Shown here: positions 1 to 8,406 of the stretch, piece by piece
Position numbering within the stretch: the stretch's first letter is position 1
Layout: the number at the start of each line of letters is the position of its first letter
From: Chloroflexota bacterium
GTDB taxonomy: Bacteria > Chloroflexota > Anaerolineae > Aggregatilineales > Phototrophicaceae
Length of the DNA stretch: 64,000 nt
Assembly (NCBI GenBank): GCA_020161935.1
Contig: JAIUNI010000001.1
Location: 124,001 to 188,000 of the forward strand
Direction: 5' to 3'
Notes under the pieces: model-generated
Database searches by the model: none
What the model was told of the DNA's origin: nothing
The model's input: the letters and a program-made list of their open reading frames with translations, nothing else
Program-made: the position numbers and the translations under genes

Positions 1-3000
1 GAAGACAGCTATATCGGCACAAATGCGGCGGGTACAGAGGCGAATGGCAATGACACCGGGATTTTCGTCCGCGCTCCCAACAGCATTATTCGGAACAACC
101 TGATTTCGGGCAACAATAACGTCGGTCTCTATATTTACAGCAATGGTGGACGGAACGGCAATAACAACAGCATAGTAGGAAATTTCATTGGCACGGATGT
201 CACAGGTGAGTATCCGCTGCCGAACAGCTATGGTATTCGCCTGACTGAGGGCGCACTGAATAATGTGGTGGGTGGGGCAACGCTGGCGGATGCGAACCTG
301 ATTTCGGCCAATCTCAATAACGGTATCTTGATTGACGGAAACAGCAACGCAAACGTGGTGGCGGGGAACATCATCGGTTTAGACGCGACGGGCGATTATT
401 TGCTGGGGAATGGCGGCACGGGCATCTATGTTTCACAGGCGACGAACACGGTCATTGGCGGTGATACGCCCGAAGCTGGCAATGAGATTTGGGGAAACCT
501 CAGCGGTATTGCTGTCATCAATCAGTCGGACAATACGATTGTTCGCAACAATGTGATCGCCCAAAATGGCTCAACCGGGATCAGCGTTCTTGCGAATGGC
601 ACCCAGCTTATCGAAAATGTGGTGGCTTTCCACACCAATGCTGGCGTGACAATCGGCAGCGGCACCGGCAACCGTATTTCGATGAACCGTGTTTACTCGA
701 ACGGCGGTATGGGCATTGATCTCGGCGGGATTTACTCGGTTTTACCGAATGATGTTGGTGATGTGGACAATGGTGCAAACGGCTTACAAAACTATCCTGT
801 AATCACGAGTGTGGTTACTGGTGGGGGTAGTTCGACGATTACCGGATCACTGAGCAGTAAGGCTAATTCAACTTACCGCGTTGAGTTTTTCACGAATGCC
901 GTCTGTGACGCAACCGGATATGGTGAGGGGCAGACTTACCTCGGCTATACGGATGTGACGACAAACGCGAACGGCGTGGCGAATTTCTCGGTTCAATACC
1001 CGCCGATCAATTCGGGCGCGACATTTGGCATTAACTGGTCAGCCGCGTTCTTCGCCTCATCCAACTTAACTGGAACGGCTGTAAACGTATCTGGTATCAA
1101 TGGGCTTAATTTCAATTGGGGCAGCGGTTTGCCCATTGTGAACGGGAACGCTGTTCCGGGTATGCCAGCCGATAATTTCTCGGCACGGTTTACCTCGACA
1201 CAATCCTTCGCGGCGGGGACTTACAATTTTGTCGCAAGCTCTGATGATGGCGTGCGGGTTTATATTGACGGTGTGCTGCGGCTCGATAAATTCTTCGGTC
1301 GCCCACTGACGACTGACCAATTCTCAGTGACTTTAACCACCGGTACGCACAATCTGGTAGTCGAATATTTCGAGGGTATCGACACGGCATCGTTGCAGTT
1401 GAACTGGTCGTTAAATGGGGGTGCGCCGAACGTCGTCACCTCAACAGCGACGGATGCGCTCGGTAATACATCCGGTTTTTCAGCCTGTCGCGCGGTTCAA
1501 ACCATATTGGGGGTGGGCAGCATCCAAGAAACCAGCAGTGCGCTCATCTATCAGGGCAACTGGGTAAGTTTGACTGGTGCCGGGAATGGCGGCGGCTTTA
1601 AATACACGACTGATCCGAATGCCCGCGTCAGTTTCTGGGTGGATAGCAGTGTGTCGCGTGTAACTTTCTATCGCACCATTCATCCTGCCTATGGTTCGAC
1701 CCAAATATTCCTCGACAACGGCACAACGCCGTTCGCTACGATGGTGAATACGAGTGCGACTATCGCTAATGGGGTTCCGTACACCATTGTCCTTCCGGCA
1801 GGCGGGCATCGCATTGAACTCCGTAATGTCGGTACTGCTTATAGCAGCCTCGATCAAATTGATTTGTTAGGCGCTGCTGCCACTTTGCAGACTGGAACCT
1901 ACCAAGATACCGACGCGAATTTGACCTTTGTAGGCAATTGGGTACATAACCCGATGGCCGGTGCTTATGGTGGCAGCCGCCGTTATACCAATGATCCAAA
2001 TGGGCGAGTTATCTTCAATATTGATAATAGTGTCGGACGCATCTTGGTCTACCGTACGCTGTACCAGACTGGCTCTTACGGCTCGATGCAAATCTTGGTC
2101 GATGGCGCTTTGACCACGACGATGCCCAACAATCCAAGCTCAACGGTCGTGTACGGTGTGCCGTTTGCGTTCGAAGTTACCCCCGGCAGCCATACGATTG
2201 AATTCCGAAATGTAGGCAGCACCTACAGCGATATTGATCAGATCGTCCTATTACCCGCGGCCACGCCAATGAGTGTCGGGACGTTCCAAGAGGCAGACGC
2301 AGGACTGACTTACAGTGGTAATTGGACGAGTGTTTCCAACGTCGGGGCATTGGGCGGTTCACGGCGCTACACGAATGACCCGAATGCTCGCGTGTTTTTC
2401 TATACGGACAGCAGCGTAGGGCGGGTCACGATCTACCGTACTATCGCGGGCAGCACGTTTGGCTCGATGCAGGTTTATGTGGATGGGACGCTGCACAGCA
2501 CGTTTGCGAATAACACCAGCACTACCGTGCAGTACGGTGTGCCGAACACCTTCCTTGTGACCCCCGGCACGCATCGGATTGAGCTGCGAAATGTTGGCAC
2601 TACCTTTGGCGACATTGATCAACTTGTTTTACAGCCTGCTCCAGCTTCGCTCGGTGTGGGGGTCTATCAGGAAACCGATAGTGAACTTATTTACATGGGT
2701 AACTGGACGAGTATTGCTGGCGGCGGGGCGCTGGGCGGCAGTCGGCGCTATACCAATGATCCGCTTGGGCGTGCGGCCTTCAATATTGACAGCAGCGTGG
2801 GCAAAGTCACGATTTACCGGACGGTGGCAGGCAGTTCATTCGGGACGATGCAAGTCTACGTCGATGGTGTTTTGAACAGTACGATTGCCAACAACACTGC
2901 GAGTGCTGTGCAGTATGGCGTGCCGTTTACGATCCTCGTAACGCCCGGAAACCACACTGTTGAACTGCGGAATGTTGGTAATAAATTCGGCGATCTGGAT

Positions 3001-4173
3001 CAAATTACCCTAGAAGCGCCTACTGCCGCGCTGGGCATTGACACCTATCAGGAGACGAATGCCGAACTGACCTATATCGGTAATTGGACGAGTATTGCGG
3101 GTGGAGGCGCGTTGGGCGGCACACGCCGTTATACGAATGACCCAAGTGCGCGAGTGAGTTTTAACGTCGATAGTACAGTTGGCAGGGTAACCATTTACCG
3201 CACCATCGCTGGCAGCACATTTGGAGCGATGCAAGTGTATGTTGATGGGGTGTTGAACGGAACCATCGCGAATAATACGGCTAGCGCGGTTCAATATGGT
3301 GTTCCTTATACCTTCCCGATTGCACCGGGTAACCACACGATTGAGCTGCGAAACACGATTAGCAAGTTCAGCGATCTTGACCAGATTGTCTTAGAAGCAC
3401 CAACGACTGCTTTAGGTGTCAACACGTATCAAGAAACGACCCCGGAACTTTCCTACGCCGGCAATTGGACGAATATCGCGGGTGGCGGGGCGCTGGGCGG
3501 CACACGCCGTTACACGAATGACCCGAACGCGCGGGTGAGCTTTAACATCGACAGCAGCGTGGGCAAAGTCACGATTTACCGCACGGTAGCGGGCAGCACG
3601 TTCGGGACGATGCAGGTTTACGTCGATGGGGTGTTGAACAGCACGATTGCGAATAACACGAGCAGCACTGTGCAGTTTGGCGTACCTTATACCTTCGCTG
3701 TCATCCCCGGAAACCACCTGATTGAACTGCGTAATGGGAGTGCGACATTTAGCGACATCGATCAGATTATGCTGGATGGGCCACCCGCGCCGCTGACAGT
3801 CACAACCGGTACCTACCAAGAGTCGTCCAGTGATCTTATCTATGTGGGCAGTTGGACGACGATTTCCCATGCAGGTGCTTTGGGTGGTTCACGCCGCTAT
3901 ACCAATCAACCGAGCGCGCGGGTGAGCTTTACGATTGACAGCAGCGTGGGCAAAATCACGATTTACCGGACGGTGGCTGGCAGCACGTTTGGGACGATGC
4001 AGGTGTATATTGATGGGATGTTGAGTGGGACGATTGCGAATAACACGAGCAGCAGCGTGCAGTACGGTGTGCCATATTCGTTCACGGTAGTTCCCGGCAA
4101 CCATACGATTGAACTGCGAAATGGGAGTAGTACATTTAGTGATCTCGATCAGATTGTGGTCGAAGCGTCATAA
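1..4173 (+). CDS. Giant beta-helix/PA14-like/repeat surface protein (5' truncated)
   Basis: The frame is open from base 1, so the gene starts left of the window and 1390 residues are visible. The first ~330 residues are rich in Asn and Gly with recurring N-x-I-x-G-N turns, as in right-handed parallel beta-helix (PbH1/NosD-like) proteins. Around nt 1025-1420 the pattern (FSARFTSTQSF, then SSDDGVRVYIDG) resembles a PA14 carbohydrate-binding domain. From nt 1507 to the stop there are seven tandem ~127-residue beta-rich repeats. No sorting signal or membrane segment is seen at the C-terminus. A role as a secreted adhesin or glycan-binding protein is inferred; the true start and any signal peptide are not visible. 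A strong hairpin terminator follows directly. Confidence 0.85.
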   Translation, partial: EDSYIGTNAAGTEANGNDTGIFVRAPNSIIRNNLISGNNNVGLYIYSNGGRNGNNNSIVGNFIGTDVTGEYPLPNSYGIRLTEGALNNVVGGATLADANLISANLNNGILIDGNSNANVVAGNIIGLDATGDYLLGNGGTGIYVSQATNTVIGGDTPEAGNEIWGNLSGIAVINQSDNTIVRNNVIAQNGSTGISVLANGTQLIENVVAFHTNAGVTIGSGTGNRISMNRVYSNGGMGIDLGGIYSVLPNDVGDVDNGANGLQNYPVITSVVTGGGSSTITGSLSSKANSTYRVEFFTNAVCDATGYGEGQTYLGYTDVTTNANGVANFSVQYPPINSGATFGINWSAAFFASSNLTGTAVNVSGINGLNFNWGSGLPIVNGNAVPGMPADNFSARFTSTQSFAAGTYNFVASSDDGVRVYIDGVLRLDKFFGRPLTTDQFSVTLTTGTHNLVVEYFEGIDTASLQLNWSLNGGAPNVVTSTATDALGNTSGFSACRAVQTILGVGSIQETSSALIYQGNWVSLTGAGNGGGFKYTTDPNARVSFWVDSSVSRVTFYRTIHPAYGSTQIFLDNGTTPFATMVNTSATIANGVPYTIVLPAGGHRIELRNVGTAYSSLDQIDLLGAAATLQTGTYQDTDANLTFVGNWVHNPMAGAYGGSRRYTNDPNGRVIFNIDNSVGRILVYRTLYQTGSYGSMQILVDGALTTTMPNNPSSTVVYGVPFAFEVTPGSHTIEFRNVGSTYSDIDQIVLLPAATPMSVGTFQEADAGLTYSGNWTSVSNVGALGGSRRYTNDPNARVFFYTDSSVGRVTIYRTIAGSTFGSMQVYVDGTLHSTFANNTSTTVQYGVPNTFLVTPGTHRIELRNVGTTFGDIDQLVLQPAPASLGVGVYQETDSELIYMGNWTSIAGGGALGGSRRYTNDPLGRAAFNIDSSVGKVTIYRTVAGSSFGTMQVYVDGVLNSTIANNTASAVQYGVPFTILVTPGNHTVELRNVGNKFGDLDQITLEAPTAALGIDTYQETNAELTYIGNWTSIAGGGALGGTRRYTNDPSARVSFNVDSTVGRVTIYRTIAGSTFGAMQVYVDGVLNGTIANNTASAVQYGVPYTFPIAPGNHTIELRNTISKFSDLDQIVLEAPTTALGVNTYQETTPELSYAGNWTNIAGGGALGGTRRYTNDPNARVSFNIDSSVGKVTIYRTVAGSTFGTMQVYVDGVLNSTIANNTSSTVQFGVPYTFAVIPGNHLIELRNGSATFSDIDQIMLDGPPAPLTVTTGTYQESSSDLIYVGSWTTISHAGALGGSRRYTNQPSARVSFTIDSSVGKITIYRTVAGSTFGTMQVYIDGMLSGTIANNTSSSVQYGVPYSFTVVPGNHTIELRNGSSTFSDLDQIVVEAS
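1507..4170 (+). repeat. Seven tandem ~381 bp coding repeats
   Basis: Units begin near 1507, 1885, 2269, 2650, 3031, 3412 and 3793, giving spacings of 378, 384, 381, 381 and 381, with a slightly longer last step. Each encodes a module with the landmarks TYQE, GNWT, GGSRRYTNDP, VTIYRT, MQVYVDG, NNT, YGVP, GNHTIELRN and DLDQI. Units 3-7 are much more alike than units 1 and 2, which points to recent duplication or gene conversion at the 3' end. The fold is probably a beta-sandwich of the carbohydrate-binding type (inference). Confidence 0.9.
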
Positions 4174-4176
4174 GTC

Positions 4177-4212
4177 AAAAACACCCCTGTCCGCGCCGAC
4201 AGGGGTGTTTTT
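4177..4212. terminator. Bidirectional intrinsic terminator
   Basis: A perfect 15 bp inverted repeat (AAAAACACCCCTGTC, loop CGCGCC) lies between two convergent genes. It gives a U-run on both strands, so it can serve the surface protein gene on + and the small gene ending at 4234 on -. Confidence 0.9.
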
Positions 4213-4233
4213 AGTTACAGCTTAGGCAGCGGT

Positions 4234-4485
4234 TTATTCGCTTTCGATCTCAACATCGAAATGCTTTGCCGCCCGCTTGATGCGCTCTTTGATGAGTTTT
4301 ACCTCATCGGCATCATACTTGGTGGCGTTGTCCTTGTAGTTGATGTAGCTCCACGCTGCCCGCACGTGTTCCTCAGTATCGATGGGATATTTGTTGTTCA
4401 CGGGATCAGCGAACTTTACGTCGCCGTATTTATGTTTGCCCTCTTTAGGGCTGACATCCTCGCGCCGGTCAATTTTGGTTGCCAT
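4234..4485 (-). CDS. Small DUF6582-like protein
   Basis: An 83-residue charged, soluble protein starting MATKIDRRED and containing the stretch KFADPVNNKYPIDTEEHV, then a Lys-rich helix and the ending HFDVEIESE. This pattern matches small conserved proteins annotated as DUF6582, of unknown function. An ATG four codons upstream (4497) is in frame, but the sequence GGAGGGAAAG sits just before 4485 and is a good ribosome binding site, so the inner start is preferred. It stands alone between the surface protein and the FHA gene and ends at the shared terminator. Confidence 0.75.
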   Translation of the reverse strand: MATKIDRREDVSPKEGKHKYGDVKFADPVNNKYPIDTEEHVRAAWSYINYKDNATKYDADEVKLIKERIKRAAKHFDVEIESE

Positions 4486-4699
4486 CTTTCCCTCCAATTT
4501 ATTGACACTTTGGATTAGAGATGGCTTTATCTTCTCACCCTTACGGGCTGCGCTGAACAGTAAGTAAGGTAGTATTCTTAGTCCTTTTCACCTACGGCAT
4601 GACAGGTCATTTTACCTTCAAAGTTAATATGGCGGTGAGCGTCGAATGTGGGGGGGGGCTGGCATTAGCGTTTGCTGCCTCACCCAGCGCAAGATTCGA

Positions 4700-5200
4700 T
4701 TATCTCTGGTGGAAGGTCACTTCAACTTTGCCGAAGCGAATAACATCGCCTTCTTTCAGCGGCTCGGCCTGACCCTGCGCCAGCTTGATCTGGTTGACGT
4801 AGGTATGGTTCGAACTGCCTAAATCTTCGATGTAGTAGACATCTTTGATTTTGGTGATCTGGGCGTGGCGGTGGCTGACATATTTGCCTTCGGGATAGCC
4901 TTCAAGGTCGATTTGCAGGGATGTGTCTTCGCGCCCGACGATGGCAACATCGCCCAAGCGGAAGATTGACCCCGTGCTGCTGAGGAGTAAACGCGGGCCA
5001 GTATAGGGTGCGGGAGCCGGGGTGTTCATCGGTTGCAGCGTTTGCGGGGCGGGCGCGGGTATTTCGTGTTCGTCGGCAGAGCGGACGCTGACCTGTGCCG
5101 AGGCGGGCTGCTTAACTGCGCCTTCGAGTTCAAAACCACAATCTTCGCAAAAATGTGCGCCTGCTTTGTTCCAATGTTGACAGTTTGGACATTGCATCAT
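4700..5200 (-). CDS. Zinc-ribbon FHA domain protein
   Basis: A 166-residue protein. Residues 2-25 form a CPNC...CEDC zinc ribbon. A Pro/Ala-rich linker follows, then a C-terminal FHA domain with the conserved landmarks GREDTSLQIDL, VSHRHAQI and DLGSSNHTYVN. FHA domains bind phosphothreonine peptides, so it is likely a reader of Ser/Thr kinase signalling in the cytoplasm; no kinase gene is in this window. The open frame reaches 5332, but GGGAGG lies 9 bases before the double ATG at 5200/5197 and the zinc ribbon begins there, so 5200 is chosen. Its neighbour is the divergent TPR membrane protein. Confidence 0.85.
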   Translation of the reverse strand: MMQCPNCQHWNKAGAHFCEDCGFELEGAVKQPASAQVSVRSADEHEIPAPAPQTLQPMNTPAPAPYTGPRLLLSSTGSIFRLGDVAIVGREDTSLQIDLEGYPEGKYVSHRHAQITKIKDVYYIEDLGSSNHTYVNQIKLAQGQAEPLKEGDVIRFGKVEVTFHQR

Positions 5201-5471
5201 GTCGTGAATCCTCCCGAAGCGTACTCTACCACCACAAAAGTTTTTGAATTCCCTAATGACGAGGGGTGTCGTAAAGCATAGACAGGATATGACAAAGCTG
5301 GTTATCAAGGCCGTCCACACATTATAGCGCAAAAGCGATTCTCGAAAGCTCTACCTTTAGCGGGATACTCGATGGGTAATCGCAGGGAAAATTGCCCGTA
5401 AATCAAGTTTCGATGATAGGCGGTTCATGCTATGATTAAATGATATTGACGTGTCATGAGGAGGCGTAATT
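5201..5471. other. Divergent intergenic region
   Basis: This 271 bp stretch separates the FHA gene (-) from the TPR gene (+). It must hold both promoters. A TATGAT-like -10 element occurs near 5431 for the + strand gene, and GAGGAGG precedes the TPR start. No RNA gene or repeat was seen. Confidence 0.4.
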
Positions 5472-6476
5472 ATGCCGGCCAATGTTGACGGAATGGTTCG
5501 CGAGGGGATTAGTGCCTACCGTGCCGGTAATAAAGAGGAAGCACGGACTTTACTGCTGCGGGCAGTTGAGATTGACCAGTATAACGAACAAGCGTGGTTA
5601 TGGTTGAGCGCGGTGGTTGAAACACCGGAAGAACAGCGTACCTGCCTCGAAAATGTGCTGACGATTAACCCCAACAGTGAACGCGCCAAGCAAGGTATTG
5701 ATATGCTTGACCAGCGCTTCGGCAGCAGCCCGAAGGTTAGCCCGACGCAAGCCGACGACGTGATGGCGAGTACGAGTTTTATGCCGCCCCCGGCCCCACT
5801 GCCGCGCCCATCAAGTGATGACGAGCTACCGAGCAGCATTGAGTGGGAAGTGCCCGCTACGGCTTCCAGCAGCGCCAGCTCGAACTTTAAAGTGAACGAG
5901 CCGTCGGAAAAAGAGTACGACGATTGGGTGAGCAAGCTGAACATCGGCGGCGGCGCGATTAGTGAAGGCATGTTGGACGAAGCCAACCGCTTCATGTCGA
6001 TCACCGATGACGATGATGAGGAACGGTTTGACCCGAACGCGGTTGATGATATTTTCTCGTCTGGCCCGTTCAGCGCTGATCTTTCCACCCAAACGATGCC
6101 GAAGCCGGAACCGATTAAGGCACAAAGCCCGCTGCGGCAGTCACCCACGCCAGAAGCGCCACTCAAGAGCGCGGCACCGATGCCAAAGGCGACGAAGCCC
6201 GCTTCTACTCCGTCTGTCGAAAATCGGGTTTTTGCGGGTCTGGATGACGATGATGATTTGAGTATGGGAGCGCTGGTCGAGGACTTTGACGACGCGGTGA
6301 TGGAGAAGTTGGAAGCGGACGAGTTCTTCCAGTACATCCCGAAGGAGATTAAGGCGACGCGCCTGCCGGGAACCAGCGAACGTTACCCGCTCGTGGCGAT
6401 CATTGGGCTGCTGGTGCTGGTGCTGGCGAATATCGGGGCGTTGGCGTTCTTTATTCAGAATATGACGGCACCGTAG
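5472..6476 (+). CDS. TPR protein with acidic linker and C-terminal membrane anchor
   Basis: A 334-residue protein. Residues 1-80 form two TPR-like helical pairs (GISAYRAGNKEEARTLL, then INPNSERAKQGIDML). Residues 90-290 are a low-complexity region rich in Pro, Ser and Asp, including runs of consecutive Asp. The C-terminus holds one hydrophobic helix (LVAIIGLLVLVLANIGALAF) followed by a few residues. It is probably tail-anchored with its TPRs in the cytoplasm. Partner and function are not known; proteins of this design are common in Chloroflexota. The start has a strong upstream GAGGAGG. Confidence 0.85.
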   Translation: MPANVDGMVREGISAYRAGNKEEARTLLLRAVEIDQYNEQAWLWLSAVVETPEEQRTCLENVLTINPNSERAKQGIDMLDQRFGSSPKVSPTQADDVMASTSFMPPPAPLPRPSSDDELPSSIEWEVPATASSSASSNFKVNEPSEKEYDDWVSKLNIGGGAISEGMLDEANRFMSITDDDDEERFDPNAVDDIFSSGPFSADLSTQTMPKPEPIKAQSPLRQSPTPEAPLKSAAPMPKATKPASTPSVENRVFAGLDDDDDLSMGALVEDFDDAVMEKLEADEFFQYIPKEIKATRLPGTSERYPLVAIIGLLVLVLANIGALAFFIQNMTAP

Positions 6477-6569
6477 GCATAATCGAACTAGACAAGGGTG
6501 GGGGCGTATGATAATATGTCCCACTACTTAAACCGACATCTATAAACAGCAGTTATTGCTAGAGGCAGA

Positions 6570-6845
6570 ATGGCTAACCACCGATCCGCAGTCAAGCGTT
6601 TCCGCCAGAGCGAGAAACGCCGCGTCCACAACCGTATTTACCGTACTCGCGTCCGCACCTACATCAAGAAGGCGCGTACCGAGATTGCCAGCGGCAGCGA
6701 TTTAGAAGCGGCACGCGCTGCGACCAAGGTGGCTGTTCGTGACCTTGATATGGCTGCCAGCCGTGGTACTATCCACCCGAAGAATGCTGCTCGCCGTAAG
6801 AGCCGTATCATGAAGCAACTGGCTGCACTGGAAGCCAAGGGCTAA
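6570..6845 (+). CDS. rpsT: 30S ribosomal protein S20
   Basis: A 91-residue basic helical protein with the signatures MANHRSAVKRFRQSEKRR, the motif NR.YRTRVRTYIKKAR and the C-terminal IHPKNAARRKSR...QLA. It matches bS20 over its whole normal length. S20 binds 16S rRNA early in small-subunit assembly. It is monocistronic, with AGAGG before the ATG, a TATGAT-like -10 near 6507-6512, and an intrinsic terminator downstream. Confidence 0.97.
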   Translation: MANHRSAVKRFRQSEKRRVHNRIYRTRVRTYIKKARTEIASGSDLEAARAATKVAVRDLDMAASRGTIHPKNAARRKSRIMKQLAALEAKG

Positions 6846-6876
6846 TAACCCCTCGCTTCACCGAGAGAACATGAAG

Positions 6877-6905
6877 AACCGACTTTAACAGTCGGTTTTT
6901 TGTTG
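6877..6905 (+). terminator. Intrinsic terminator of rpsT
   Basis: AACCGACT, loop TTAAC, AGTCGGTT, then a T-rich tail. It lies 31 bases after the rpsT stop and just before the convergent response regulator gene. Confidence 0.9.
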
Positions 6906-7595
6906 TTATTTGGCAGGTATCAAGATGGGTTCTGGTTCAGTGATGATGTCCAGCCGGTAGCCGACACCGCGTACCGTGTGCAGGTATTGGGGGTGGCTGG
7001 GATCGGCTTCGAGCATTTCCCGTACCCAGCGGATGTGTACGTCGAGGGTGCGGGTATCACCGATGTAATCGGTTTGCCAGACTTTTTCCATGAGGGTGCG
7101 GCGGTCTAGGGTGGTGCAGGGGTTGGAAAAGAAGGTTTCGATGAGTAACTGCTGCTTGGGCGTGAGCTGGGTTTCTTGACCACGGGCGAGCAAGGTGCGG
7201 CGGGTGCGGTTAATGACGAACGGGCCGCAGACCAGCAGGTCATCCGATTTGTCTTGTAATAGGGACTCGATGCTGGATACCAAGCGGCGGATGGAAACCG
7301 GATGCACGAGGACAATATCGGCGTGACTTTGGACGGTGGACTTCGGCCCCGGATGTAGATGAATTAACGGAACCGAGGGCAGGGCGGCGCGGAGTTCGTC
7401 GCAGATGCGGTCGCCGGGGGTACGCATGGAGATGGCATCCAGCACAATGACTCGTACTGGCTCGGCCTGTGCGAGTTTGATGGCGAGCTTGCCGCTGGAG
7501 GCGGTGATTAAGGTGTAATGCTTGGACAACGCCGAGGTCAACGGAGCGCTATTTGCCGGGCTGCGTCCAATCAATAAAATACGAGCCGCTTTCAC
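6906..7595 (-). CDS. OmpR-family response regulator with atypical receiver
   Basis: A 229-residue protein. The N-terminal ~115 residues have a receiver fold with a possible phospho-acceptor Asp in VIVLDAIS. The N-terminal acidic pair is replaced (ILLIGRSPANS), and the usual Lys before the conserved Pro is missing (VLVHPVS). The C-terminal ~100 residues are an OmpR/PhoB winged helix (LTPKQQLLIETFFSNP, TRTLDVHIRWVREML, TVRGVGYRLD). It is likely a DNA-binding regulator that does not depend on normal phosphorylation. The start is GTG, preceded by GGGGAGG. No sensor kinase is adjacent. Confidence 0.88.
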   Translation of the reverse strand: MKAARILLIGRSPANSAPLTSALSKHYTLITASSGKLAIKLAQAEPVRVIVLDAISMRTPGDRICDELRAALPSVPLIHLHPGPKSTVQSHADIVLVHPVSIRRLVSSIESLLQDKSDDLLVCGPFVINRTRRTLLARGQETQLTPKQQLLIETFFSNPCTTLDRRTLMEKVWQTDYIGDTRTLDVHIRWVREMLEADPSHPQYLHTVRGVGYRLDIITEPEPILIPAK

Positions 7596-7995
7596 CCAGC
7601 ACCTCCCCTAATACCCGTTCAAAACGTACCAACCAAGCACCTGACCAAAGGGATGTTATTATAGCTTTAAATGAGTTTGGGTGAAAGGAGTTATCCGGTA
7701 AAAGTTACAAGTTTGAAGCGTCAAGTTCAAAGTTTAAAGACAAAAAACGGTTAGGATTTGGTTTAGGCGGAAATTGCATAATTTGCAATTATTCCCGCTG
7801 AAATGGCAGGCGGGACGCTCCCGTGTATCCGCCGAACTAACATTTTGTGACGGCGGGAACCCCGGCTGTATCCGCTGAAATGTCACAAGTGCAGCGGATT
7901 GCTCCCGTAAATCCGCCGCGTCGCAAATGTCGCAACTGCATAGCGGCGGTGAGCGAGAATGCCGCCGAATTGCGAATTTTGTGATCTAAAGAAAT
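7596..7995. other. 400 bp intergenic region with hairpin array
   Basis: No gene is supported here. The part near the response regulator (7596-7760) should contain its promoter. The remainder is the palindromic array at 7764-7982, described separately. The open frame on the minus strand at 7883-8155 is an overlap artefact. Confidence 0.6.
7764..7982. repeat. Hairpin-array repeat, copy 1
   Basis: At least seven consecutive inverted repeats are visible: AATTGCA/TGCAATT (7772-7790), CGGGA/TCCCG (7811-7823), CCGCCG/CGGCGG (7829-7856), TCCGCTG/CAGCGGA (7871-7898), GCGGATT/AATCCGC (7894-7916), CGGCGG/CCGCCG (7944-7967), and AATTGCGAATT near the end. The loops alternate between a CTCCCG or GAGCGAGA type and a type containing ATTTTGTGA or ATGTCACAA. 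The reverse complement of 44683-44900 aligns with almost the whole length. Confidence 0.8.
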
Positions 7996-8406
7996 TCAAA
8001 CCGTTTTCCAACCATTTGGCAGTTTTACGCTGCCAGAAGCACAGCCGTTTTCGATAATGACTTGCAAGGACTGCCCCCTTTTTATTTGATCGGCGGTAAT
8101 GCCTTGAAGCGGGATTTTGATGCGCTGTACCCATCCACCCGTGTCGTATGCCCAACTGAGATAAAGGAAGCGTGCGCCTTTCGCCCCTTGAACGTGCGAG
8201 CCACTGAAATCCACGTCGCTGCCGCTGGTTTTTCCCTCAATTGTGCAGGTAAAGAGGCGTGAACCGTCCGGTTGGGGCTGCCCGATGTCGAGCGCTCCCT
8301 GCTTATCCTGCAAACCGAAGCGGGCGGCAGGCATACCGTTAAACTCAGCCGGTGGGCGGTTATAGCAGACGATTTGCAATTGGAGCGGTTGTTTGGTTGG
8401 CGGCAT
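7996..8406 (-). CDS. DUF5990-like protein
   Basis: A 136-residue soluble protein from MPPTKQPLQLQIVCYNRPPA to the ending LPNGWKTV. It carries FSGSHVQG, RFLYLSW and the segment WVQRIKIPLQGIT, a pattern that resembles the DUF5990 family (unknown function, beta-rich). The open frame extends to 8589, but that part runs into dispersed intergenic repeats and gives a Cys-rich nonsense peptide, so the ATG at 8406 is preferred; no clear ribosome binding site is visible there. It stands alone, ending at the hairpin array. Confidence 0.65.
   Translation of the reverse strand: MPPTKQPLQLQIVCYNRPPAEFNGMPAARFGLQDKQGALDIGQPQPDGSRLFTCTIEGKTSGSDVDFSGSHVQGAKGARFLYLSWAYDTGGWVQRIKIPLQGITADQIKRGQSLQVIIENGCASGSVKLPNGWKTV

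Noticed and set aside
4645..4656. A run of nine G residues
   Set aside because: It lies in an intergenic space with no adjacent start codon or promoter element, so phase variation is not supported.
5516..6337. A 273-codon frame on the minus strand
   Set aside because: It lies wholly antisense to the TPR gene, is Ser-rich because of complementary acidic codons, and has no ribosome binding site.
7764..7982. Possible CRISPR array
   Set aside because: The units are hairpins with alternating loops and no constant 24-37 base repeat with unique spacers; no cas gene is present.
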